Shown here: positions 51,846 through 61,241 of the stretch, piece after piece | How the letters are laid out: the number at the start of each line of letters is the position of its first letter | How positions within the stretch are numbered: the stretch's first letter is position 1 | Source of the DNA: Mesorhizobium loti | GTDB taxonomy: Bacteria > Pseudomonadota > Alphaproteobacteria > Rhizobiales > Rhizobiaceae | Reading direction: 5' to 3' | Length of the DNA stretch: 64,000 bases | Assembly (NCBI GenBank): GCA_014189435.1 | Contig: CP050293.1 | Coordinates: forward strand, 4,221,001-4,285,000 | Position numbers and translations under genes: made by a program | Notes under the pieces: generated by a model | Databases searched by the model: none | What the model was told of the DNA's origin: nothing | What the model saw: only the letters and a program-made list of their open reading frames with translations

Positions 51846-52673
51846 ATGACAACGATTGCGCTGTTCGGTGCCGGCGGAAAAATGGGCTACCGCCTATCGA
51901 CCAATTTTCGCGGATCGCCCTACACGATACGCCATGTCGAGGTCAGCGATGCCGGTCGCGAACGGCTGAAGACCGGACTGGGTTTCGATACGGTCAGTGC
52001 CGACGAGGCGCTCAAGGGCGCCGATGTGGTGATCCTGGCGGTTCCGGACACGCATATCGGCAAGGTGGCGACCAGCATCGAGAGCAAGCTGGCGCCGGGC
52101 ACGATGGTGGTGGTGCTCGACGCGGCGGCACCTTTCGCCGGCCATCTGCCGAAGCGGCCGGACCTCACCTATTTCGTCACCCATCCCTGCCATCCGCCGA
52201 TCTTCAATGACGAGACCGACATGGCTGCCAAGAAGGACTATTTCGGCGGCGTCAAGGCCAAGCAGCATATGGTCAGCGCGCTGATGCAGGGACCGGAGGA
52301 GGACTACGCCAAGGGCGAGGCGATCGCGAAAATCATCTGGGCGCCGGTCATGCGCTCGCACCGCGTCACCGTCGACCAGATGGCGCTGCTGGAGCCCGGT
52401 CTGTCGGAGACGGTGTGCGCCTCGCTGCTGGTTATCATGAAGGAAGCTGTCGACGAAGTCGTGGCACGCGGCGTCGACAAGCAGGCGGCGCTCGACTTCC
52501 TGCTCGGCCATATGAACGTGCTCGGCGCCGTCATCTTCGGCGAGACCAAGGGCGTCTTCTCGGACGCCTGCAACAAGGCGATCGAATTCGGCAAGCCGGT
52601 GCTGATGCGTGACGACTGGAAACGCGTGTTCGAGCCGGAAGAGATCGCCGCCAGCATTCAGCGCATCACCTGA
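51846..52673 (+). CDS. apnO: Probable D-apionate oxidoisomerase (phosphogluconate-dehydrogenase-like)
   Basis: This 275-residue NAD-binding protein has an N-terminal GAGGKMG motif (8-14), VVILAVPDTHIGKVA, a distinctive FVTHPCHPPIFNDE segment and an all-helical C-terminal half. It belongs to the 6-phosphogluconate-dehydrogenase-like group that includes ApnO, which converts D-apionate to 3-oxo-isoapionate. The name depends mainly on the companion genes: a DUF1537 kinase, a RuBisCO-like protein and Gfo/Idh/MocA and lactonase-like genes match the described D-apiose/D-apionate route. It has its own operator and promoter region. Confidence 0.75.
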   Translation: MTTIALFGAGGKMGYRLSTNFRGSPYTIRHVEVSDAGRERLKTGLGFDTVSADEALKGADVVILAVPDTHIGKVATSIESKLAPGTMVVVLDAAAPFAGHLPKRPDLTYFVTHPCHPPIFNDETDMAAKKDYFGGVKAKQHMVSALMQGPEEDYAKGEAIAKIIWAPVMRSHRVTVDQMALLEPGLSETVCASLLVIMKEAVDEVVARGVDKQAALDFLLGHMNVLGAVIFGETKGVFSDACNKAIEFGKPVLMRDDWKRVFEPEEIAASIQRIT

Positions 52674-52688
52674 GGGAGGCAGACGCCT

Positions 52689-52912
52689 TTCCCTTCTCCT
52701 CTTGTGGGAGAAGGTGGATTGGCGCGTGGCGCCAAGACGGATGCGGGGTTCCGGAGGAAACACGGCATCAAAAAACCAAACGATTCTAGATGCTTATGTT
52801 CTCGACGTAGCGATCCGTCCAGCGTCCCTTATCCGACCGGGCTTCGCTCGGGCACCCCGGGGCGAGCCACCGGTCTCGCCCGCCCTTCGGGTCCCACAAG
52901 GGGAGAAGGGAA
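52689..52912. repeat. MITE-like repeat with 21-bp terminal inverted repeats
   Basis: The left end TTCCCTTCTCCTCTTGTGGG and the right end, read on the other strand, match at 20 of 21 positions over the terminal 21 bases. The 224-bp interior has no coding frame of note and holds smaller palindromes such as TTGGCGCGTGGCGCCAA. It lies between apnO and the apiose importer genes. No transposase is present. GC-rich elements with similar ends are widespread in Mesorhizobium intergenic DNA. Confidence 0.65.
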
Positions 52913-52943
52913 GACCTCATCAGGTACATATCATCTGAATTTG

Positions 52944-52963
52944 TGGTTGACTCATCATACCAG
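52944..52963. promoter_or_regulatory. Candidate NanR-like operator upstream of the importer operon
   Basis: TGGT-N11-ACCA symmetry ends in ATCATACCAG (52954-52963), the second copy of the ATYATACCAG motif. It lies 216 bp before the binding-protein start at 53179 and 31 bp after the MITE-like repeat. The remaining leader (52964-53178) shows no other clear signal except GGGAGGAC before the ATG. Confidence 0.5.
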
Positions 52964-53022
52964 TTGGCTTAGCTGTTCACTGGCTCGGATCAACAGGTTT
53001 TCGCAGGGAGCTCGAAGCCTGA

Positions 53023-54120
<1,098 letters not shown>

Positions 54121-54138
54121 GCCGGCGTGATTTGAACA

Positions 54139-54177
54139 GCGAGGGGTGAATTTCGGTTCGCCCCTCGTCGCCTTTTT
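54139..54177 (+). terminator. Terminator-like hairpin after the binding-protein gene
   Basis: GCGAGGGG and CCCCTCGTCGC bracket a loop, forming at least a seven-base perfect stem (CGAGGGG/CCCCTCG). A run of five T starts five bases after the stem (54173-54177). It lies 19 bases past the binding-protein stop codon and before the DUF2291, ATPase and permease genes. It is probably a partial terminator that favours binding-protein expression. Confidence 0.65.
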
Positions 54178-54213
54178 CCGTGGGCCGACCACGATGCTGA
54201 ACGACAGGCCACC

Positions 54214-54858
54214 ATGCTGAACACCAAGCCGAACTGGCCGATCCTTGCCGTGATGGTCGGCATCAGCCTGACCGCCTGCAAGATCCTGCCGACGAAATCG
54301 GGAGGTGGCGACAACGCTCCCGCCTTCAATCCGGACAAGATGGTCGAGGAGATTTGGGCGGCGAAGGTCGTGCCCTATCTCCAGCAGAAAGCCGGACCGT
54401 TTCCGGAGGTTCACAGCCTGGCGACGACCGATGCAGCGGCTGCCGGCGCCAAATACGGCAATCCAAACAAGCAGGCGAACTCGCCGTGGACTTTCGCGGT
54501 TCGCCTGGAAGGCAAGATCGTCGCGGCCAACACGCAGTCTCGCGCGGCGACGATCGACGTCGATGTCGACGGCGATGGCAAGGCCGATGCGCGGGTGCAG
54601 ATCGGACCGGCGGTGCGCGGCACCGCGCTGCGCGACAGCCTGGACTTCATCCAGTTCAACGACTTCACCAACCAGATCGACTTCGCCCAGTTCGGCAAGG
54701 CGTTCAACAGCTACGCCGACAAGACGGTGCTGTCCAAGCTGCCGCGCGAGACACTGGAGGGCCACAGCGCCAAGGTGCTGGGCGCCTATACGCTGGGCAG
54801 CGGCCAGGACCTGCCGCTGGTGACGCCGGCGGAGGCCGAGATCGGGCCGAAGCCATGA
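54214..54858 (+). CDS. DUF2291 family periplasmic lipoprotein
   Basis: This 214-residue protein has an N-terminal lipobox (ISLTAC, Cys22) after one hydrophobic segment, so it is a lipoprotein. The mature part FNPDKMVEEIWAAKVVPYLQQKAG and DSLDFIQFNDFTNQIDFAQFGKAFNSYAD matches DUF2291. This family is found next to ribose-type importers in Rhizobiales and has no known function. It overlaps the ATPase gene by four bases (ATGA). A helper role in uptake is suggested only by this association. Confidence 0.85.
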   Translation: MLNTKPNWPILAVMVGISLTACKILPTKSGGGDNAPAFNPDKMVEEIWAAKVVPYLQQKAGPFPEVHSLATTDAAAAGAKYGNPNKQANSPWTFAVRLEGKIVAANTQSRAATIDVDVDGDGKADARVQIGPAVRGTALRDSLDFIQFNDFTNQIDFAQFGKAFNSYADKTVLSKLPRETLEGHSAKVLGAYTLGSGQDLPLVTPAEAEIGPKP

Positions 54859-56411
54859 GCGCTACCGCTAAGCCCGAAATCATCCTGAAGCTGGAGGACG
54901 TGTCCAAGGTCTATTCCGGTACCGTCGCGGTCAAGCGCGCCAATTTCGAGGTGCGCAAGGGCGCGGTCAACGTGCTGGTCGGCGAAAACGGCGCCGGCAA
55001 ATCGACACTGATGAAGATCATCGCCGGTGTCGAACGGCCAACGGCCGGCCGCATCCTGCTGGAGGGCGAAGAGGTTTCCTTCTCCTCGTCCGGCGATGCG
55101 GTGAACCGCGGCATCGGCATGGTGTTCCAGGAGCTGAACCTGTTCGGCAATATGAGCGTCGCCGAGAACATTTTCGCCACCCGGGAGATCACCAACCGCT
55201 TCGGCAAGATCGACCGCAAGGAACAGGAGAACCGCGCGGCGGAATTTCTGGAACGCCTGCAAGCCGGCATACGGCCCGACATGCTGGTCGAGGATCTGCG
55301 CATCGGCCAGCAGCAGCTGGTCGAGATCGCCAAGGCGGTTTCGCTCGACGCGCGCATCCTGATCATGGACGAACCGACATCGGCGCTGAGTGCTGCGGAA
55401 GTCGAGATCCTGTTCAAGGTGATCGCCGACCTCAAGGCGCGCGGCGTGGCCATCGTCTATATCTCGCACCGGCTGGAAGAGCTGATCCGCATCGGCGACT
55501 ACATCACCGTGCTGCGCGACGGCCGCATCACCGGCCAGGAGGAGATGAAAAACGTCGATACGCAATGGATCGTTCGTCAGATGATCGGCTCCGACGCCAA
55601 GGACTTCGCCAAGGCCGACGGCCATCTTCCGGGCGAGGAGATCTTCCGCGCCGAGGACATCTGCCTGCCGCGCGCCACCGGCGGGCTTGCCGTCGACCAT
55701 GTCTCGCTGTCGCTGCGCGCCGGCGAGATCCTCGGTATATACGGCCTGATGGGCGCCGGACGCAGCGAATTGTTCGACTGCATCATGGGCCGCCACGGCC
55801 ATTCGACGGGCGCGATCTTCATTGGCGGCATAAAGATCAAGGAGCGCGACACGACGCGGCGCATCCGGCGCGGCCTGGCACTGATCCCCGAGGACCGCCA
55901 GCGCGAAGGGCTGGTGTCGATCCTTTCGGTCGCAAGCAACCTGACGCTGGCCAGCCTGTCGCGATTTGCCCGCCTGTTCCATATCCGTGGCGCCGACGAA
56001 AGGCAGGCGGTGACACAGATGGTGCGGGAACTGGCGATCAAGGTCGCGGACCCGGCGCAGGAAGTGTCGTCGCTGTCGGGCGGCAACCAGCAGAAAGTGG
56101 TGATCGGCAAGGCGCTGCTCACCGAACCCAAGGTGCTGTTGATGGACGAGCCCAGCCGAGGCATCGACGTCGGCGCCAAGGCAGACGTCTTCCGCACCAT
56201 GCGCAAACTGTCCCGTGACGGTTTGGGGATATTGTTCGCAACCTCCGATCTCGACGAGGTGATGGCGCTGTCCGACCGCATCGCCGTGATGAGCAACGGA
56301 AAACTGACCGGCATGTTCGACCGCACTGACGCGACGGAGGCGATACTCGTCGCGGCATCGGCGCTTGGCCATGGACCGGCCCTACACACGGAGAGCACCG
56401 CCCATGACTGA
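54855..56411 (+). CDS. Sugar ABC transporter ATPase (RbsA type), probably for D-apiose
   Basis: This 518-residue double-domain ATPase has a first domain with Walker A GENGAGKST, FQELNLFGNMSV, RIGQQQLVEIAKA and Walker B LIMDEPTSALSA. The second has the usual degenerate Walker A (GLMGAGRSELF), EDRQREGLVSILS, LSGGNQQKVVIGKAL and LLMDEPSRGIDVGAK. It couples to the permease encoded downstream, with which it overlaps by eight bases. The start overlaps the DUF2291 stop. Confidence 0.94.
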   Translation: MSATAKPEIILKLEDVSKVYSGTVAVKRANFEVRKGAVNVLVGENGAGKSTLMKIIAGVERPTAGRILLEGEEVSFSSSGDAVNRGIGMVFQELNLFGNMSVAENIFATREITNRFGKIDRKEQENRAAEFLERLQAGIRPDMLVEDLRIGQQQLVEIAKAVSLDARILIMDEPTSALSAAEVEILFKVIADLKARGVAIVYISHRLEELIRIGDYITVLRDGRITGQEEMKNVDTQWIVRQMIGSDAKDFAKADGHLPGEEIFRAEDICLPRATGGLAVDHVSLSLRAGEILGIYGLMGAGRSELFDCIMGRHGHSTGAIFIGGIKIKERDTTRRIRRGLALIPEDRQREGLVSILSVASNLTLASLSRFARLFHIRGADERQAVTQMVRELAIKVADPAQEVSSLSGGNQQKVVIGKALLTEPKVLLMDEPSRGIDVGAKADVFRTMRKLSRDGLGILFATSDLDEVMALSDRIAVMSNGKLTGMFDRTDATEAILVAASALGHGPALHTESTAHD

Positions 56412-57468
56412 CATCCCAGCCAAGGCGGCCGCTCCCTCCGCTTCCAGCGGCTCGGTGCTGTTGACGCTGATGAAGCTCAGGACCTTCATCGCGCTGATCG
56501 CCGTGCTGGTCTTCTTCTCGATCGCGGCGCCGAATTTCCTGTCGACCGCCAATCTGATCCTGATGTCGAAGCATGTGGCGCTGAACGCGTTCCTGGCGAT
56601 GGGCATGACCTTCGTCATCATCACGGGCGGCATCGACCTTTCGGTCGGTTCGATCGTCGGCCTGTGCGGCATGGTGGCCGGCTACCTCGTGCTCAACGGC
56701 ATCGACCTGCAGATCGGCTACACCATCTATTTCAACGTCTTCGAGATTGCGCTGATCACATTGGCGGTCGGCATATTGATCGGCGCTGTCAACGGCTTGC
56801 TGATCACCAGGCTGAACGTCGCGCCGTTCATCGCCACGCTCGGCGTGCTCTATGTCGCGCGCGGCCTGGCGCTGCTGTCGTCGGACGGCCGCACCTTCCC
56901 CAACCTCGTCGGCAAGCCGGAGCTGGGCACCACCGGCTTCGGTTTCCTCGGTGCCGGCCGGCTGCTCGGCCTGCCGGTGGCGATCTGGATCCTGATCGTC
57001 GTTGCCCTGGGAGCCGCCTATCTCGCCAAATACACACCGCTCGGCCGCCACATCTTTGCCGTCGGCGGCAACGAACGGGCGTCGCGGATTTCGGGCGTCC
57101 GTGTCAACATGGTGAAGATGTTCGTCTATATGTTCTCCGGTTTCTGCGCGGCGATCGTCGGCCTGATCATCTCGTCCGAGCTGATGGCCTCGCATCCGGC
57201 GACAGGCGAGAGTTTCGAGCTCAACGCGATTGCGGCGGCCGTGCTCGGCGGCACCTCGATGTCGGGCGGCCGCGGCACGATCGGCGGCACCATCGTCGGC
57301 GCCTTCGTCATCGGCATTCTTTCGGACGGGTTGGTGATGATGGGTGTGAGTTCGTTCTGGCAGATGGTGATCAAGGGCCTCGTCATCATCGTCGCCGTCG
57401 TCGTCGACCAGGCGCAGCGCCGGCTTCAGCAACGTGTCACCTTGATGCAGATGGCAAAGGCAGGTTGA
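56404..57468 (+). CDS. Sugar ABC transporter permease (RbsC type), probably for D-apiose
   Basis: This 354-residue membrane protein has GMTFVIITGGIDLSVGSIVGL, GGNERASRISGVRVNMVKMFVYM and AAVLGGTSMSGGRGTIGGTIVG, the standard RbsC motifs. It presumably works as a homodimer, since only one permease gene is present, unlike the two other ribose-type importers in this window. The ATG at 56404 is preferred to a longer start inside the ATPase gene. Confidence 0.93.
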   Translation: MTDIPAKAAAPSASSGSVLLTLMKLRTFIALIAVLVFFSIAAPNFLSTANLILMSKHVALNAFLAMGMTFVIITGGIDLSVGSIVGLCGMVAGYLVLNGIDLQIGYTIYFNVFEIALITLAVGILIGAVNGLLITRLNVAPFIATLGVLYVARGLALLSSDGRTFPNLVGKPELGTTGFGFLGAGRLLGLPVAIWILIVVALGAAYLAKYTPLGRHIFAVGGNERASRISGVRVNMVKMFVYMFSGFCAAIVGLIISSELMASHPATGESFELNAIAAAVLGGTSMSGGRGTIGGTIVGAFVIGILSDGLVMMGVSSFWQMVIKGLVIIVAVVVDQAQRRLQQRVTLMQMAKAG

Positions 57469-57470
57469 CC

Positions 57471-58505
57471 ATGGCTGAGCTGCGAGGAGCGCTGATCGGC
57501 TGCGGCTTCTTTGCCGTCAACCAGATGCATGCCTGGCGCGACGTAGCAGGCGCCTCGATCGTTGCCATCTGCGACCGTGATCCGGAACGGCTCAGGATCG
57601 TCGGCGACCAGTTCGGCATCGCCAAGCGCTATACCGATGCGGCGGAACTTTTTGCCGGCGAGAGCCTCGACTTCGTCGACATCGCCACCACCGCGCCCAG
57701 CCATCGCCCGCTGGTCGAGATGGCGGCCGCTCACCAAGTGCCGGTGATCTGCCAAAAGCCGTTCGCGCCGACGCTGGCCGACGCCAAGGCGATGGTCAGG
57801 GCATGCGCGCAAGCCGGCGTGCCGCTGATGGTGCATGAAAATTTTCGCTGGCAATCGCCGATCCAGGCGGTGCGCGCCGTGCTCGACAGCGGCGAGATCG
57901 GCACGCCTTTCTTCGGGCGCATCTCCTTCCGTTCCGCCTATGACGTGTTTTCCGGCCAGCCCTATCTGGCGACGGGAAAGCGCTTCATCATCGAGGATCT
58001 CGGCATCCACAGCCTCGACATCGCCCGCTTCCTGCTCGGCGACGTGTCTGTCATCACCACGCGAACCGCCCGCATAAATCCCGGTATCGCGGGCGAGGAT
58101 GTGGCGACCATGCTGATGGACCACAAGAGCGGCGCGACCTCGGTGGTCGACTGCAGCTACGCGACGAAGCTCGCCACCGAGCCGTTTCCCGAAACGCTGA
58201 TCGAGATCGACGGCAGCGACGGCACGATCCGGCTGGCGCAGGGGTACCGGCTCACCGTCACCGGCAAGGGCAGCACGGCCGTCACCGACGTTTCGCCGCC
58301 GCTGCTGCCCTGGGCGTCGCGGCCCTGGCACAACATTCAGGAGAGCGTCGTCGCCATCCAGCAGCACTGGGTCGACTGCCTGGCAAAAGGGATCGAACCG
58401 GCGACCTCGGGCGCGGACAATCTCAAGACGTTCGCGCTGGTTGAGGCGGCTTACGCCGGTGCTGCCAGCCGTCAACCGGTGCAACTCGACGTCTTGCTGA
58501 AATGA
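57471..58505 (+). CDS. apsD: Gfo/Idh/MocA oxidoreductase, probable D-apiose dehydrogenase
   Basis: This 344-residue NAD-dependent dehydrogenase has a Rossmann LIGCGFFAVNQMHAW (start of the domain), the family motif as CQKPFA, and DLGIHSLDIARFLLG near the active site (the family D-x3-H type). In the described pathway ApsD oxidises D-apiose to D-apionolactone, and this gene sits between the importer and a lactonase-like gene, as expected. The name is contextual; other sugar dehydrogenase activities are possible. It overlaps the next gene by four bases. Confidence 0.75.
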   Translation: MAELRGALIGCGFFAVNQMHAWRDVAGASIVAICDRDPERLRIVGDQFGIAKRYTDAAELFAGESLDFVDIATTAPSHRPLVEMAAAHQVPVICQKPFAPTLADAKAMVRACAQAGVPLMVHENFRWQSPIQAVRAVLDSGEIGTPFFGRISFRSAYDVFSGQPYLATGKRFIIEDLGIHSLDIARFLLGDVSVITTRTARINPGIAGEDVATMLMDHKSGATSVVDCSYATKLATEPFPETLIEIDGSDGTIRLAQGYRLTVTGKGSTAVTDVSPPLLPWASRPWHNIQESVVAIQQHWVDCLAKGIEPATSGADNLKTFALVEAAYAGAASRQPVQLDVLLK

Positions 58506-60340
58506 CCGCCGACGCCTTCCTCTTCTACGGCACGCGTATGGTCGAGGCCGAACCGGTCAGACTCACCGCGGGCGCGCTTACCGCCGACTTCGTCAACGGC
58601 AATCTGCGCACCATCCGACATGGCGGCACCGAGGTTCTGCGAGCCATCGCCTATATCGTGCGTGACCGCGACTGGGGCACCTATGAGCCAAATTTGACGG
58701 ACCTGATCATCGACCAGGGTGCCGACGCTTTTTCGGTCGGCTATTCGGCAAGCTGCGTGGACCCCGATGGAGGCCGGCTCGGCTTCCGCGCCACCATCAA
58801 TGGCTCAGCCGATGGCCGACTGGTCTTCGACGTCAGCGCCCTGCCCGAAAGCGATTTCGAAACCAACCGCTGCGGCTTCTGCATCCTGCATCCTATCGCC
58901 GGGCTGGCCGGCAGCCCGGTCACGGTCGAGCACACAGACGGCCACGTGGTGGCAACAAAACTTCCCGAGTTGATCGACCCCTGGCAACCTTTCAAGGATA
59001 TCCGCGCCATCACCCATCAGGTTCGGCCTGGCGTCACCGCCGAATGCCGGATGGAAGGCGATACATTCGAGATGGAGGACCAGCGCAACTGGTCGGATGC
59101 CTCCTACAAGACCTATGTGCGGCCGCTGGCGCTGCCATGGCCCTATGTGCTGCCTGCCGGCCAACCCCTGCGCCAGACGATCAGCCTGAGCATCACTGGC
59201 GACGCGAGCGTTGCGGCTGCCCTGACAACCGCCGAGCCAGTCCGTGCCGAACTCGGCGAAGCCGGACCGAGGCTGCCGGATATCGGCGTGGTCATCTATC
59301 CAGAGGATGTCGAGACAGCGCTTGCGAACCTTTCCACGCTGACGACACTCGGCCCACAACAGCTGATCTTCCACTACGACCCAACGCGCGGCCACGGGCT
59401 CGACGCATTGCAGTCCTTTGCAGAACTTGCCGCCGCCTATCCGGTGCAGGCGACCCTCGAATGCGTCGTTGCCTGCGCTGGCGATCTTGACGCCGAGCTG
59501 TCAGGCGTCGCCGACCTGGTACGTCAGGCCGGGCTGAAACTTTCGGCCATTGCCGTGTCGCCCTCGGTCGACCGGCAGTCGACACCGCCGGGCAGCGCGT
59601 GGCCTGAGTGTCCGCCGCTCGAAGAGGTCTATGCCGCGGCGCGGCGCGCCTTCCCCGACATCCGCCTCGGCGGCGGCATGTTCAGCTATTTCACCGAACT
59701 CAACCGCAAGCGCGTGCCGGCGGACCAGCTCGATTTCGTCACCCATTGCACCTGCCCGATCGTGCACGCCGCCGACGATCTCAGCATCATGCAGTCGCTG
59801 GAGGCGCTGCCTTTCATCACCCAATCGGCACGGGCGATCTTCGGGGCAAAGCCCTACCGGATCGGTCCGTCGACGATTGCCATGCGCCAGAACCCCTATG
59901 GCGGCGCGACCAAGCCCAATCCCGGGGGACAGCGCATCGCCATGGCCGACAGCGATCCTCGCCATGCCGGCCTGTTCGCGGCGGCATGGACGATCGGCTA
60001 TGCCGCACGCGTCGCGCCTGCCGGATTGGAACAGCTCACGCTCTCCGGCTTCACAGGGCCTTTCGGCGTGCTGGCATCATCCGGAGAACCTGTCGCGGAA
60101 GGATCACGCCGGCCTCTCTTCCAGGCCATCAGGGGACTTTGCGAACTGGCCGGCCTTGCGCATGTGGAGGCAAGGACGAGCGATGAGACCAAGGTGCTGG
60201 CGTTGGCTGGACGCTCCGCCTCGGGTGAGACTGTCGTGTGGCTGGCGAACCTGACGGCGGACGATGTGCAGGTCGACATTTCGGCTTTTGGCCGAGGCCA
60301 TCTCGTGATGACGCCCTACGCGATCACCCGGTTCGGCTGA
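58502..60340 (+). CDS. apnL: Probable D-apionate lactonase
   Basis: This 612-residue protein has no common lactonase signature. It begins MTADAFLFYGTRMVEAEPVRL and has a beta-rich N-terminal half, a GVVIYPEDVETALANL-to-VDRQSTPPGSAWPECPPLEEVY middle that looks like a TIM-barrel, and GGGMFSYFTELNRKRVP. In the described D-apiose route, a protein of about this size (ApnL) opens D-apionolactone to D-apionate. Translational overlap with the ApsD-like dehydrogenase supports that. There is no signal peptide, so it acts in the cytoplasm. Function is inferred from position and general resemblance. Confidence 0.7.
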   Translation: MTADAFLFYGTRMVEAEPVRLTAGALTADFVNGNLRTIRHGGTEVLRAIAYIVRDRDWGTYEPNLTDLIIDQGADAFSVGYSASCVDPDGGRLGFRATINGSADGRLVFDVSALPESDFETNRCGFCILHPIAGLAGSPVTVEHTDGHVVATKLPELIDPWQPFKDIRAITHQVRPGVTAECRMEGDTFEMEDQRNWSDASYKTYVRPLALPWPYVLPAGQPLRQTISLSITGDASVAAALTTAEPVRAELGEAGPRLPDIGVVIYPEDVETALANLSTLTTLGPQQLIFHYDPTRGHGLDALQSFAELAAAYPVQATLECVVACAGDLDAELSGVADLVRQAGLKLSAIAVSPSVDRQSTPPGSAWPECPPLEEVYAAARRAFPDIRLGGGMFSYFTELNRKRVPADQLDFVTHCTCPIVHAADDLSIMQSLEALPFITQSARAIFGAKPYRIGPSTIAMRQNPYGGATKPNPGGQRIAMADSDPRHAGLFAAAWTIGYAARVAPAGLEQLTLSGFTGPFGVLASSGEPVAEGSRRPLFQAIRGLCELAGLAHVEARTSDETKVLALAGRSASGETVVWLANLTADDVQVDISAFGRGHLVMTPYAITRFG

Positions 60341-60342
60341 AG

Positions 60343-61056
60343 CTACTTTTCGGAGTTCATCACATAGAGCGCGCGCGAGCGCTCGAGATGCTTGATCATC
60401 GCCTTCTCGGCGCCGTCGGCATCCTTCTTCTCGATGCGGCCGATGATCTCTTCGTGTTCGGTCAGTGTGAACTTTTCCTTGCCGGTCCAGATCAGCATTT
60501 CGGTGTGGTATTCCTTCAGCCAGCCCAGCATCGCCTCACTGACGGCGACATAGATCGGGTTGCCGGAGATCGCGGCGATCTGGGTATGGAATTTCATGTC
60601 GGCGGATATGAAGGCTTCGGAGTCGCCACGAAAGCCGCGCTGTTCGGCAACGGTGGCCCTGAGCCGCTGCACGTCCTCGGCTGTGGCCTTTTCGGCTGCT
60701 TCCCGGACCATGCCGCGCTCGAAAAAGATGCGCGCGGTCTTCAGGTGCTCAAGCGTGTCCTTTGAGGACGACAGGATGATCTTGGCGGCGCCATCGACCT
60801 GCTTGATGATCGACTTGGCGGTCAGCTGCAGCACCTTGGCGCGTTCGCCATGCGAGATCGCGACCAGGCCCATATTGCTCAGCGCCTGCATCGCCTCGCG
60901 GATCGCCGGCCTGCCGACCTCGAAGCGCTCCATCAGCTCACGCTCCGACGGCATATCGTCGCCCGGCGTCAGCTCGCCGCTGGTGATCAGCCGCTTCAGC
61001 CGCAAGAAGACCTCGTCGGAAAGCTTGCGCCGGACAATCGGTTCCGAACGGTTCAT
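60343..61056 (-). CDS. GntR family regulator, FadR/NanR-like, of the D-apiose cluster
   Basis: This 237-residue regulator has an N-terminal winged HTH (RRKLSDEVFLRLKRLITSGELTPGDDMPSERELMERFEVGRPAIREAMQALSNMGLV). HGERAKV follows, recalling the NGERA segment of NanR, and then an FCD domain with DMKFHTQIAAISGNPIY and LTEHEEIIGRI. NanR-type proteins bind GGTATA-containing repeats. ATYATACCAG (GGTATRAT on the other strand) occurs before apnO, the binding-protein gene and the RuBisCO-like gene. It is convergent with apnL (two bases apart) and divergent from the RuBisCO-like gene. Confidence 0.9.
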   Translation of the reverse strand: MNRSEPIVRRKLSDEVFLRLKRLITSGELTPGDDMPSERELMERFEVGRPAIREAMQALSNMGLVAISHGERAKVLQLTAKSIIKQVDGAAKIILSSSKDTLEHLKTARIFFERGMVREAAEKATAEDVQRLRATVAEQRGFRGDSEAFISADMKFHTQIAAISGNPIYVAVSEAMLGWLKEYHTEMLIWTGKEKFTLTEHEEIIGRIEKKDADGAEKAMIKHLERSRALYVMNSEK

Positions 61057-61178
61057 CGTCGCGAATCACTCCCTTGACCCGGCCCTATCTAACACTGCCG
61101 CCACATTTCCTGGAAATTGCCATCTGACGACCTGCCTAAAACTTCCAGCCGGATATGCCTTGCAATACTTATGTACTC

Positions 61179-61203
61179 ATTATACCAGATTTAGACCACT
61201 GGT
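61179..61203. promoter_or_regulatory. Candidate NanR-like operator upstream of the RuBisCO-like gene
   Basis: The third copy of ATTATACCAG (61179-61188) begins a perfect ACCAG-N10-CTGGT inverted repeat (61184-61203). Its motif ends 54 bases before the start codon at 61242, almost the same distance as at apnO. It lies in the divergent region shared with the regulator gene, so it could also serve autoregulation. Confidence 0.6.
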
Positions 61204-61241
61204 GAACCTTTTTCGAACGCCTCGGCCTGAGACAGCAGACC

